Notes: a model not told the origin generated them from the letters alone. A DNA stretch of 19,049 nucleotides from Hyphomicrobiales bacterium (GCA_011087745.1 JAALLB010000011.1:1-19049), one strand, 5' to 3'; numbered from the stretch's first letter, positions 1 through 7,573 are shown. Program-made: numbers and translations.

Positions 1-27
1 CACCGACAACTTTCGTATCATATCACA

Positions 28-47
28 CCAAAACATTCGGGTTTTGG
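28..47. repeat. Perfect 7-bp inverted repeat
   Basis: CCAAAAC at 28-34 and GTTTTGG at 41-47 are exact reverse complements with a 6-nt spacer (attcgg). No T-run follows, so it is a poor intrinsic terminator as seen. It could be a terminator for a gene to the left of the window, or a dyad binding site upstream of the TerB-like gene. The symmetry is seen directly; the function is unknown. Confidence 0.4.
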
Positions 48-71
48 AGTAGGATTGGTATATCCAATAAT

Positions 72-77
72 TATAAT
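72..77 (+). promoter_or_regulatory. Consensus-like -10 hexamer TATAAT
   Basis: An exact TATAAT lies about 75 nt before the TerB-like gene. No recognisable TTGACA-like -35 hexamer sits at 16-18 nt upstream, so this is only a candidate promoter in AT-rich DNA. Confidence 0.25.
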
Positions 78-151
78 CTGTTATTCATAACAAATGGTTT
101 ATTTTGCCGGATTTTTGGGGGTATTTGCGTTAATTTAACGTTGGGGAAGAT

Positions 152-580
152 ATGATGGTAATCGACAAAATTAGAGGTTGGCTGGATCAAGACAAGTCTG
201 TTCGGATGGTTGCGGAAGATATTCAGCTGACCAGTGAGCTTATTCTGCTGGTTCGAATGATGTTCGCAGATGGTACCTTAAGGCCGCAAGAACTGGAAAA
301 TTTCAAGAATATCTGCAGAATAGCATTTGATATTCCAGAGGAAGATGTGCCGAAAGTTATCGAGTATCTTCAAGACTTTGGGTATGAAACCAGTGTAAGT
401 GATGCGGTTGCAATGTTTGAGGGTATGGAATGGGAGCGCAAAAAGACGTTGCTTGTCCATCTATTGTCGATCGCGAAGTCTGATAACCTTGTTCACGATA
501 ATGAGGCAGAACTTCTTCGCCGCATTTCTGATCTTCTTGGCGTTACCGCTGAGGATATTGCCGAGCTGCGCAAAGGCTAA
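152..580 (+). CDS. TerB-like helical domain protein
   Basis: A 142-residue protein, all predicted helix, with no signal peptide or membrane segment, so probably cytoplasmic. Two features fit the TerB (tellurite resistance/DjlA-N-like) fold: an acidic ADGTLRPQELENF turn around residues 48-60, and a late EAELLRRISDLLGVTAEDI helix pair around residues 118-136. Family members are associated with stress and membrane-linked processes, but the exact role of stand-alone versions is not established. GGGGAAGA (143-150) can serve either of two adjacent ATG codons (152 or 155), with spacing about 5 or 8 nt, so the true start may be three bases later. It is separated by about 245 nt from the B12 genes and need not be functionally linked. 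The family call is fairly sure; the function is unknown. Confidence 0.8.
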   Translation: MMVIDKIRGWLDQDKSVRMVAEDIQLTSELILLVRMMFADGTLRPQELENFKNICRIAFDIPEEDVPKVIEYLQDFGYETSVSDAVAMFEGMEWERKKTLLVHLLSIAKSDNLVHDNEAELLRRISDLLGVTAEDIAELRKG

Positions 581-825
581 CTTTTAAAGCGTCGCATTTT
601 ATGTGTTTGATGGCGGGAAACCGTTTGACCCGAATAGCGGATATGCTTATCGTGGCCTTTAATTGATGATGCCGCAATGAATGGCTGAGAAAGACTCCGG
701 TGCAGTTGACCCAAGTAGGGAACTAAAACGGAAATCATCGTAGATGGTGGCTTTGCAATCCGTAATGCTACTGCTTTCTCTTCCCAATTTTTCGTGCATA
801 TCGCCTGATCAAAATGGAGCAGTTC
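581..825 (+). other. Intergenic leader before the cbiX operon
   Basis: This 245-nt stretch has no ORF with a convincing start. It holds three weak signals. First, an open frame at 588-662 ends in a coding-like stretch (FDGGKPFDPNSGYAYRGL) but has no good start. Second, GATGAT..CCG near 665-673 can pair with CGG..ATCATC near 729-739. Third, an ordered set GGTGC (699), TAGGGAAC (716), AAATC (732) and GCTACTGC (767) is reminiscent of the 5' half of a cobalamin riboswitch. The diagnostic GCCACTG and B12-box (CAGGAGACCTGCC-like) sequences are absent, so no riboswitch is called. The operon promoter should lie here, but I cannot place it. Confidence 0.4.
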
Positions 826-1068
826 ATGTTGCGAACGTTGATAATATTTAGTGGTGCTTTTTTAACATCCCCGGCTTACGCACACTTGGGGCATGTTGGA
901 GAACTTGCAGGTCATGCCCATTGGGTAGGTATTGGAGCAGTTGTAGTGGCTGGCGCACTTGCTGGTGTCATTGACAAATTAACTGAAAATAATGCTGATC
1001 AAGATGGTCTTGAACAAGATGTTGAAGAAGAAATGGAGCTTAGTGATGAAGCTCCGGTTGAAGGGTAA
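826..1068 (+). CDS. Small exported His-motif membrane protein
   Basis: An 80-residue protein read from ATG 826. GGAG at 816-819 sits 6 nt before this ATG, whereas the in-frame ATG at 814 has no usable Shine-Dalgarno site, which decides the start. Residues 1-19 form a signal peptide (Arg3, hydrophobic core, AYA before a likely cut at 19/20). The mature N-terminus carries H20, H23, H30 and H32 in an AHLGHVGELAGHAHW pattern. One hydrophobic segment (about 34-52) and a very acidic C-tail follow. It resembles short alphaproteobacterial proteins of unknown function (probably the DUF6732 group, from memory), and the HxGH pattern recalls the start of HupE/UreJ metal permeases. Only 5 nt separate its stop from cbiX, so the two are likely co-translated. 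A cobalt-related role is inference. Confidence 0.7.
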   Translation: MLRTLIIFSGAFLTSPAYAHLGHVGELAGHAHWVGIGAVVVAGALAGVIDKLTENNADQDGLEQDVEEEMELSDEAPVEG

Positions 1069-1073
1069 TTGTT

Positions 1074-2162
1074 ATGGCCGAAAAGCTTGGTATCATGGTC
1101 TGTGGCCATGGCAGTCGTAATCAAAATGCAGCAAAAGAGTTTTCCAAGGTAGCAAAGGGCTTGAAGGAACTTTTTCCAACAACACCGGTTGAATATGGAT
1201 ATCTGGAGTTTTGCAATCCGGTGATTCATGCCGGTTTGGACAGCCTTCGCGATCAAGGTGTGACAAGGGTTCTAGCTGTACCAGGCATGCTATTTGCAGC
1301 GGGCCACGCGAAAAATGATATCCCATCAGTGCTTAATACCTATGCAGCGCAAAATCCGAGCATGTCGATTGAATATGGGCGTGAGCTTGGTGTTGATCTT
1401 AAAATGATCCGTGCAGCTGCCGAGCGCATTCAAGAAGCTATTGATGCATGCGAAACACAAGTCCCAAACCATGAGACGCTCTTGATGGTTGTAGGACGCG
1501 GGTCTTCTGATCCGGACGCAAATTCCAATGCCTCCAAAGTCATGCGAATGGTTTGGGAAGGCATGGGCTTTGGTTGGGGTGAGACCTGTTATTCAGGTGT
1601 TACATTCCCGCTGGTTGAGCCAGGTCTAGAGCATGCTGCCAAACTTGGTTACAAGCGGATCATTGTATTTCCGTATTTCCTTTTCACTGGCGTTTTGATC
1701 AAAAGTATCTACTCTTATACAGACATCGTTGCAGCACGGCATCCTGACATTGAGTTTGTTAAGGCCGGTTATCTCAATGATCATCCGTTGGTACTGCAAA
1801 CTTTTCGTGACCGCGTTAACGAGATTGTTGACGGGGCGGCAGTGATGAACTGCCAGATGTGTAAATATCGCGATCAGGTATTGGGATTTGAGGATCAGGT
1901 TGGACTGGCGCAAGAAAGCCATCACCACCACGTCGAAGGTATTGGCGGCGGATTGGAAAACTGTCCGTGCAAGGGTGATTGTGATGCATCCTGCCGTGAG
2001 GAAGAATTTTGCAAAGAGCATGATCTCCCCTGGACCCCGCTCCATACGCATGAACATTCCCACGACCATGATCACGGCCATAGTCATCACCACCATCCAT
2101 ATCCACATGCGGACCATCCACACGGCCCTAACAGCATGAAGAAAACTAGGCTACGCAAATGA
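1074..2162 (+). CDS. cbiX: Sirohydrochlorin cobaltochelatase, long His-tailed CbiX
   Basis: Inserts cobalt into sirohydrochlorin at the start of the early-cobalt B12 route, in the cytoplasm. The 362-residue protein has two chelatase-fold halves (about 5-125 and 133-250). The N-terminal half keeps the expected metal-site histidines H12 (in GHGSRN) and H78 (in GHAKND); the second half has GRGSSD at the equivalent of the first His motif. The tail holds MNCQMC (258-263), which matches the M-x-C-x-x-C [4Fe-4S] motif described for the Bacillus megaterium CbiX. Four more Cys (297, 299, 303, 307) plus C313 follow, then HHHH (283-286) and 14 His between 324 and 350, probably a cobalt or nickel store. 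The TGA overlaps the cobH ATG (ATGA). The call is very secure; cluster binding is inferred from the motif. Confidence 0.95.
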   Translation: MAEKLGIMVCGHGSRNQNAAKEFSKVAKGLKELFPTTPVEYGYLEFCNPVIHAGLDSLRDQGVTRVLAVPGMLFAAGHAKNDIPSVLNTYAAQNPSMSIEYGRELGVDLKMIRAAAERIQEAIDACETQVPNHETLLMVVGRGSSDPDANSNASKVMRMVWEGMGFGWGETCYSGVTFPLVEPGLEHAAKLGYKRIIVFPYFLFTGVLIKSIYSYTDIVAARHPDIEFVKAGYLNDHPLVLQTFRDRVNEIVDGAAVMNCQMCKYRDQVLGFEDQVGLAQESHHHHVEGIGGGLENCPCKGDCDASCREEEFCKEHDLPWTPLHTHEHSHDHDHGHSHHHHPYPHADHPHGPNSMKKTRLRK

Positions 2163-2791
2163 GCGTAGTTGAGTACATCAAGGACCCCGCAGAGATTTAT
2201 CGACAATCGTTTGCAACGGTTGAGCGCGAGGCCAAGCTTGGGGAATTGCCCGAAGAAATGCATCCGATAGCTACACGGCTCATTCATTCTTGCGGGATGA
2301 TTGATGTAATTGATGATCTGGCTTTTTCCAAAGATGCTGTTCTGATTGGGAAACAGGCCTTGGAAAAGGGCAGGCCGATTTATACCGATGTGGAAATGGT
2401 AAAAGCTGGTATTATTGAAAAGTTTTTACCTGCAGAAAACCGACTTGTTTGTACTTTGAACGATGCCCAAGTGCCAGATCATGCAGTGAAAATTGGCAAT
2501 ACTCGTTCAGCAGCCGCGGTTGATTTTTGGGATGATCTTGAAGGCTCTATTGTTGTTATTGGCAATGCACCAACAGCGTTGTTTGGAATTTTGGAGCGCG
2601 TTGAAGAAGATGCACCAAAACCTGCGCTAATTATAGGAATTCCAGTTGGCTTTATCGGAGCAGCTGAGTCAAAACAGGCACTTAGCGAGAACTCTTCAGG
2701 TTTGGAATTTATTACAGTTTTTGGAAGGCGCGGTGGTTCTGCCATGGCTTCCAGTGTTGTAAATGCGCTTTGTATTGGAGTAAGTGCATGA
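2159..2791 (+). CDS. cobH: Precorrin-8X methylmutase (CobH/CbiC)
   Basis: Moves the methyl group from C11 to C12, giving (cobalt-)cobyrinic acid, the last ring-rearrangement step. The 210-residue length is normal for the family. The catalytic histidine is visible as H43 in LIHSCGMIDV, the same number as in Pseudomonas denitrificans CobH, and the GNAPTALFGILE and PVGFIGAAESK stretches are typical of the family. ATG overlaps the cbiX stop by 4 nt, and its own TGA overlaps the cobL ATG in the same way. With CbiX present it probably acts on the cobalt form, that is as CbiC. Confidence 0.96.
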   Translation: MSVVEYIKDPAEIYRQSFATVEREAKLGELPEEMHPIATRLIHSCGMIDVIDDLAFSKDAVLIGKQALEKGRPIYTDVEMVKAGIIEKFLPAENRLVCTLNDAQVPDHAVKIGNTRSAAAVDFWDDLEGSIVVIGNAPTALFGILERVEEDAPKPALIIGIPVGFIGAAESKQALSENSSGLEFITVFGRRGGSAMASSVVNALCIGVSA

Positions 2792-4002
2792 GTGTTTGGC
2801 TTGATATAATTGGCATTGGTGAAGATGGCGTAGACGGGCTTTCCAATTCAGCTTTGGAATGTTTAAAGAATGCTGAAGTGATTGTTGGTGGAGATCGTCA
2901 CCATACTCTGGCACCAAATGAAACTGCAAAGCGAATTGCCTGGCCGTCGCCTTTTGATGCGATGATTGATGAGATCAAATCACATCACGGCAAGCGGATT
3001 GTAATTTTGGTAACGGGTGATCCACTTTGGTATTCTGTAGGTGCCCGGATATTGAAAGCTATTGCGAAAGAAGAGGTTAGGTTTCATCCTCAATTGTCTG
3101 CTTTTCAGTGGGCATCGTCTCGCATGGGGTGGAGCTTGGCTGATCTTGAAACCTTGACCATACACGGCCGTGCCAATAGCCAGATATTACCGCACCTGGC
3201 TCCTGATGTTCGGATGTTGATTTTGACACAAAATGCGGAAAGCCCTGCTGCTGTGGCAAAACTTTTAACCGATAGAGGATTTGGAGCTAGTCGAATGACT
3301 GTTTTGGCTGCAATGGGCGGTGAGCGTGAAGAGCGTTTTGATGGCGTTGCAAGTTCCTGGTCTCAGCAAGTTCCTGATTTTCATACGTTGGCTGTTGAGT
3401 GCCTAGCTGATGAAGATGCCAAATGGCATTCACGCGTGGGTGGCCTGCCGGATGAGGCTTTTGTTCATGATGGGCAATTGACCAAGCGTATTATGCGTTC
3501 AACAACGCTATGCGCACTCGCGCCATATCCAGATGCATTGTTGTGGGATGTTGGCGCTGGCTGTGGTTCCATCGCAATTGAGTGGATGCGAGCCGCGCGT
3601 GGAGCACGGGCGATTGCGGTTGAGCCCAATGAAAAGCGCATATCCATGATAGGCGAAAATGCTCTTCAACTTGGTGTTGAAAAAATTGAGATTGTGCAAG
3701 ATGAAGCACCGCAAGCTTTGCAAGGACTGGAAGAACCTGATGCGATCTTTATTGGCGGTGGTTTAACAAGCGATGGAACGTTTGAAGCTTGTTGGGAAAC
3801 TCTGCGCGAGGGTGGGCGATTGGTGGCCAATGCGGTGACTATAGAGAGTGAAGCAAGGTTGTTTTCCTTATGTGAAGAATTTGGTGGTGACTTGTCACGC
3901 ATTAGCGTTCAACAAGCTGAACCCGTTGGGCGTTTTAAGGGGTGGAAGCCGTTTATGCCCGTAACGCAATGGTCAGTTATCAAGCGGAGTGCCAATAAAT
4001 GA
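2788..4002 (+). CDS. cobL: Precorrin-6Y/7 C5,C15-methyltransferase, decarboxylating (CobL = CbiE+CbiT)
   Basis: A 404-residue bifunctional enzyme that methylates C5 and C15 and removes the C12 acetate carboxyl, using S-adenosylmethionine. Residues 1 to about 200 form the CbiE tetrapyrrole methylase (GIGEDG near the start, VTGDPLWYSVG around 75-85). Residues from about 215 form CbiT: FVHDGQLTKR at about 225-234 is the usual CbiT entry motif, and DVGAGCGSIAIEW at 254-266 is a classical SAM-binding motif I. The frame is open upstream to a TTG at 2770, but ATG 2788 gives an ATGA overlap with cobH and starts the first beta strand directly. The fused arrangement replaces separate cbiE and cbiT genes. 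Confidence 0.96.
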   Translation: MSVWLDIIGIGEDGVDGLSNSALECLKNAEVIVGGDRHHTLAPNETAKRIAWPSPFDAMIDEIKSHHGKRIVILVTGDPLWYSVGARILKAIAKEEVRFHPQLSAFQWASSRMGWSLADLETLTIHGRANSQILPHLAPDVRMLILTQNAESPAAVAKLLTDRGFGASRMTVLAAMGGEREERFDGVASSWSQQVPDFHTLAVECLADEDAKWHSRVGGLPDEAFVHDGQLTKRIMRSTTLCALAPYPDALLWDVGAGCGSIAIEWMRAARGARAIAVEPNEKRISMIGENALQLGVEKIEIVQDEAPQALQGLEEPDAIFIGGGLTSDGTFEACWETLREGGRLVANAVTIESEARLFSLCEEFGGDLSRISVQQAEPVGRFKGWKPFMPVTQWSVIKRSANK

Positions 4003-4751
4003 GCGGGATTTTATACGGTATAGGGGTTGGGCCAGGGGATCCGGAGCTTATTACTTTGAAAGCGCACCGGATTTTGCAAAATTGCTCTGTTGTTGTTTAC
4101 CCGGCACCTGATGATGGGGATAGTTTTGCGCGATCTATCGTTGCAGAGTATCTATCACCTGAACAAAAAGAAATTCCAATCGTTATTCCAATGCGCGTTG
4201 AACGATTTCCTGCTGCAAATGTCTATGACGAGAAAGCGAAGGAAATTGCGGTTCATCTGAACGCGGGTGAAGATGTTGTTGTGCTCTGCGAGGGGGATCC
4301 GTTTTTCTATGGATCTTTCATGTATTTGTTCGAGCGATTGTCCAGTGATTTCAAATGCGAGATTGTGCCAGGAATTTCATCGCTGATGGCATCAGCGGCA
4401 GCGCTTCAAAGACCGCTAGCTGCTCGAAATGATGTGCTGACAATTACGCCTGCACCTTTGCCTGATGATATATTGCTAGAGAGATTTAATTCAGGTGATG
4501 CAATTGCAATCATCAAGATTGGTCGTCATTTTGCCCGGATAAGGAAGCTGATTGAAGAAGCGGGACTGTTGCATCGCGCGGGTTATCTGGAACGGGTATC
4601 TTTGGACAATCAAAAAGTCATGCCGCTTGCAGAAGTTGGGGCAGACAAGGCGCCTTACTTCTCGATGATTTTGATTTATAAAGGTGCTGAAGACTGGATC
4701 AAGGGCCTTGAGATGCCAAATACGGATATTGTGATGAAAGGCAAAGCATGA
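3999..4751 (+). CDS. cobI: Precorrin-2 C20-methyltransferase (CobI/CbiL)
   Basis: Methylates C20 of precorrin-2, or of cobalt-factor II in the early-cobalt route. The 250-residue protein has the tetrapyrrole methylase signature GVGPGDPELIT at 9-19, CEGDPFFYGSF at 97-107 and IVPGISSLMAS from about 122, all typical of CobI/CbiL rather than SUMT. The ATG overlaps the cobL stop as ATGA, and its TGA overlaps the start of cbiG-cobJ. Since cbiX and cbiD are in the cluster, the natural substrate is more likely the cobalt form; that is inference. Confidence 0.95.
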   Translation: MSGILYGIGVGPGDPELITLKAHRILQNCSVVVYPAPDDGDSFARSIVAEYLSPEQKEIPIVIPMRVERFPAANVYDEKAKEIAVHLNAGEDVVVLCEGDPFFYGSFMYLFERLSSDFKCEIVPGISSLMASAAALQRPLAARNDVLTITPAPLPDDILLERFNSGDAIAIIKIGRHFARIRKLIEEAGLLHRAGYLERVSLDNQKVMPLAEVGADKAPYFSMILIYKGAEDWIKGLEMPNTDIVMKGKA

Positions 4752-6565
4752 CGCCCAATATCATTATACTTTCTGATGGTGCTTACGAGGTTGCCAGTAG
4801 GATAAAATTAGAAATTGGCGGTGTAATTCAAGGACTTGAAGGGCGCTGCTCCAAATCTGATTCCAGTTTTTCTGATGTGCGAATTCACATGCAGAACTGC
4901 TTTAAGGGTGGTGAACCCGTTGTTGCAATCATGGCTTCTGGTGCGATTATCAGGCTGTTGACTGATGTGTTGGTGGACAAACATTCGGAGCCGCCAGTTT
5001 TAGCTATTGCAGAAGATTGCTCGTCTGTTGTTCCTCTTTTGGGTGGTCATCATGGTGCGAATGAATTGGCCAAACAATTGGCTGAAGCACTTCATTCCCA
5101 TGCCGCTATTACGACCGCCGGTGACTTACGATTTGGGTTGGCTCTTGATAACCCTCCAGAGGGGTGGACGCTGGTTAATCCTGAAAATGCAAAGCCGGTC
5201 ATAGCGGCACTTCTTGGCGGGGAGGATGTGCGTTTGCAAGGTCGGTATTTAAATGCTGCCAAGTGGTTGATGGAAAGTAATTTGCCGCTGGATGACGATG
5301 GAGAGTGTGTCATAAGCATCTCAGAGCTAGAACGTGAGTATTTGCCGCTTGAGCTCATGTTCCATCCAAAACGGCATGTCATTGGTGTTGGTTGCGAGCG
5401 TGATACGACCGCTAAAGAAGTAATAGATCTCATAGAAAAAGTATTGAGTGAAAATGCCATACCAAAAACCTGTATTGCAGGTATTGCCTCAATCGATTTG
5501 AAAGCCGATGAAACGGCCATTCATGAGGCAGCAGGTTATCTTGGTGTGCCGGTGCGTTTTTACTCAGCGGCGGTTTTGGAAGAAGAAACGCCTCGCCTTG
5601 TCCATCCTTCGGATGTCGTTTTCGCAGAAGTAGGTTGTCACGGCGTGTCTGAGGGGGCTGCACTTGCAAGTGTAGGCAAGGATGGCAAGCTGGTTATTCC
5701 GAAAGTAAAATCAAAAAGGGCGACCGTTGCGATAGCGCGTGGCCAGGAGATTATTGAAATGAGTGCATTGGGGCAAAGCCAAGGTCGGCTTTTAATTGTG
5801 GGGATTGGACCAGGGCAAGAGGCATGGCGCTCTCCTGAAGTTACCCGTATGGTTCAAGAAGCAACGGACTTGGTTGGTTATTCTTTATATCTCGACATTA
5901 TTTCGGAGATTTCTGAAGGGAAAACCCGCCATGATTTTGATCTTGGCAAGGAAGAAGACCGTGTTCGTCATGCAATGGAACTTGCAGGCGAAGGCAAGGA
6001 TGTCGCGCTGGTTTGTTCTGGTGATGCCGGGATTTATGCCATGGCGACGCTTGTGTTTGAATTGCTGGCTGATGGCGGGCTTTCCGATGCAGCGTCACGT
6101 ATCGCTATTGAGGTTTCTCCTGGAATTTCTGCACTGCAGGCTGCGGCTGCCCGTGCGGGCGCACCATTGGGGCATGATTTTTGTACGATATCGTTATCGG
6201 ATTTGCTCACGCCGTGGGAAGCAATCCAGATGCGTGTGAAAGCTGCTGCAGAAGGCGATTTTGTGATTGCATTTTATAACCCTGTTTCAAAGCGCAGACG
6301 CACCCAGCTTGAATATGCAAAAGGTGTGTTGCTTGAGCATAGGCCGGATAATACACCCGTTATATTAGCAACCAATCTTGGCCGTGAGGGAGAGTTGGTC
6401 CGGGTAGTGCCGCTAGCTGAACTTGATATCAATGAAGTTGACATGTTGACGGTCGTCATAGTTGGTTCGTCTGAAACAACGACTATTGGTACAGGCGATG
6501 GCAAGACTTGGGTTTATACTCCGCGTGGATATTCCGCCAAAGAAGGAACAGGAATTAGTACATGA
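4748..6565 (+). CDS. cobJ: CbiG-CobJ fusion: cobalt-precorrin-5A hydrolase plus precorrin-3B C17-methyltransferase
   Basis: A 605-residue fusion. Residues 1 to about 200 are CbiG N- and middle-domain-like (VVAIMASGAIIRLL at 58-71, LLGGHHGAN at 97-105). Residues about 205-335 are the CbiG-C/CobE-like domain, beginning RHVIGVGCERDTT (209-221). From about 346 comes a full CobJ/CbiH methylase (RLLIVGIGPG at 347-356, CSGDAGIYAMA at 423-433, FYNPVSKRRR around 510-520). The CobJ part contracts the ring while methylating C17; the CbiG part opens the delta-lactone and releases acetaldehyde. A complete CbiG rather than CobE alone supports the oxygen-independent route. There are ATGA overlaps at both ends. 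Such fusions are known in databases, so the architecture is uncommon but not new. Confidence 0.94.
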   Translation: MTPNIIILSDGAYEVASRIKLEIGGVIQGLEGRCSKSDSSFSDVRIHMQNCFKGGEPVVAIMASGAIIRLLTDVLVDKHSEPPVLAIAEDCSSVVPLLGGHHGANELAKQLAEALHSHAAITTAGDLRFGLALDNPPEGWTLVNPENAKPVIAALLGGEDVRLQGRYLNAAKWLMESNLPLDDDGECVISISELEREYLPLELMFHPKRHVIGVGCERDTTAKEVIDLIEKVLSENAIPKTCIAGIASIDLKADETAIHEAAGYLGVPVRFYSAAVLEEETPRLVHPSDVVFAEVGCHGVSEGAALASVGKDGKLVIPKVKSKRATVAIARGQEIIEMSALGQSQGRLLIVGIGPGQEAWRSPEVTRMVQEATDLVGYSLYLDIISEISEGKTRHDFDLGKEEDRVRHAMELAGEGKDVALVCSGDAGIYAMATLVFELLADGGLSDAASRIAIEVSPGISALQAAAARAGAPLGHDFCTISLSDLLTPWEAIQMRVKAAAEGDFVIAFYNPVSKRRRTQLEYAKGVLLEHRPDNTPVILATNLGREGELVRVVPLAELDINEVDMLTVVIVGSSETTTIGTGDGKTWVYTPRGYSAKEGTGIST

Positions 6566-7344
6566 CCGTTTATTTTATTGGTGCCGGCCCAGGTGCGCCT
6601 GACTTGATTACTGTTCGCGGTCTTCGATTGATCGAAAATTGTCCTGTTTGCATGTATGCAGGTTCGCTTGTTCCGGAAGAAATCGTTGCTGCTGCGCCTG
6701 ACGGTGCAGAAGTTACGGATACAGCGCCACTCAATCTGGATGAAATCATTGAAATGATCCGGGTCGCTGAAGAGCAGGGCAAGGATGTTGCCCGTGTTCA
6801 TTCTGGTGATCCGGCAATTTATGGTGCAACTGCTGAACAAATGCGCAGGCTGGACAAGCTTGGTATTGACTATGAAGTTGTACCCGGGGTGCCAGCATTT
6901 GCAGGCGTTGCAGCAAAATTGAAAACTGAACTGACCTTGCCAGAGATTGCGCAAACGGTGATTATAACCCGTACAGGCATGAAGGCTTCTTCCATGCCAA
7001 AGGGTGAGCAGTTGGAAATATTGGGGCAATCCGGAGCAACGCTAGCCATTCATTTATCTATCCGCAACCTGGTTTACGTCCGTGAGGCGTTGGAGCCTTA
7101 TTATGGTGATGATTGCCCGGTGGTAATTGCCTATCGAGCAACCTGGCCAGATGAACTCTATATCCGTACAACTTTAGCTGAAATGAAAGATGAGGTTCGC
7201 AAGCACAAGATTACACGCACCGCGCTTATTCTTGTGGGGCCTGTATTCGGCGAAGTTAACTTCCGTGATAGCGATTTGTACAATGCCGATTATGCCCACG
7301 TGCTCCGCAACAAAGGCAAAAAGAAAGCAAAAGTGAAAGCTTAG
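6562..7344 (+). CDS. cobM: Precorrin-4 C11-methyltransferase (CobM/CbiF)
   Basis: Methylates C11 of (cobalt-)precorrin-4. The 260-residue protein has GAGPGAPDLIT at 7-17, the CobM/CbiF-specific MYAGSLVPEE at 31-40 and HSGDPAIYGA at 80-89. The C-terminus is Lys-rich (NKGKKKAKVKA). The ATG overlaps the cbiG-cobJ stop (ATGA). It is the last gene of this plus-strand operon; its TAG stop lies inside a terminator-like hairpin. This genuine TAG stop also argues against reassignment of TAG in this organism. Confidence 0.95.
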   Translation: MTVYFIGAGPGAPDLITVRGLRLIENCPVCMYAGSLVPEEIVAAAPDGAEVTDTAPLNLDEIIEMIRVAEEQGKDVARVHSGDPAIYGATAEQMRRLDKLGIDYEVVPGVPAFAGVAAKLKTELTLPEIAQTVIITRTGMKASSMPKGEQLEILGQSGATLAIHLSIRNLVYVREALEPYYGDDCPVVIAYRATWPDELYIRTTLAEMKDEVRKHKITRTALILVGPVFGEVNFRDSDLYNADYAHVLRNKGKKKAKVKA

Positions 7345-7360
7345 ATGGCTTTTCGCTTTT
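7329..7360 (+). terminator. Hairpin at the end of cobM
   Basis: AAAAGTGAAAGC (7329-7340) can pair with GCTTTTCGCTTTT (7348-7360) with one U-G pair and one bulged T, around a 7-nt loop containing the cobM TAG. The 3' arm ends in TTTT and reaches the stop codon of the minus-strand small gene, so it may end transcription from both sides. The hairpin is seen; termination is inferred. Confidence 0.45.
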
Positions 7361-7546
7361 AGGTTGCAGCTTTAATTTTGGCCATGGTCTCCTTCACATC
7401 GCCCTTGATGAGAAGAGATCTTTGACCTGATAGTTCTACCGTGCGGTATCGTTGTCTTCGCCGTAACTTACCATCATGATCTCATCTGCATTGACGAAGA
7501 AAATTCGGCCCGACGTAGTTTTCTCAAATTCACAAAATCTTGCCAT
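7359..7546 (-). pseudogene. Frameshifted small hypothetical gene (about 63 residues if restored)
   Basis: On the minus strand an ATG at 7546 is preceded by AGGAG (7557-7561) with about 10 nt spacing. It opens a frame starting MARFCEFEKTTSGRIFFVNA that runs 36 codons to a TAG at 7436-7438. Immediately beyond, a different frame continues as VELSGQRSLLIKGDVKETMA and ends at TAA 7359. The span is 188 nt, one base short of a whole number of codons, so a single-base deletion (or sequencing error) near 7438 explains both halves. The beta-rich start and helical end recall very short FlbD-like or similar alphaproteobacterial proteins, but I do not recognise the family with confidence. Confidence 0.6.
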
Positions 7547-7573
7547 TTGGTTTTTGCTCCTGTTTGTGAAAAG

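Noticed and set aside
681..723. TPP riboswitch (GGCTGAGA followed later by TAGGGAAC)
   Set aside because: The CTGAGA box is present, but the central ACCTGAT..GG..AAT..CC motif is missing and the neighbouring genes are not thiamine genes.
680..742. Short ORF MAEKDSGAVDPSRELKRKSS in the leader
   Set aside because: Only 20 codons, no Shine-Dalgarno site in front and no family character.
1626..2123. Minus-strand 165-codon frame opposite cbiX
   Set aside because: It is a shadow of the His-rich cbiX coding strand; its Met/Val-rich start comes from reverse-complemented His codons.
5796..6239. 147-codon alternative frame inside cbiG-cobJ
   Set aside because: The overlapping CobJ frame has all family motifs; the alternative has none.
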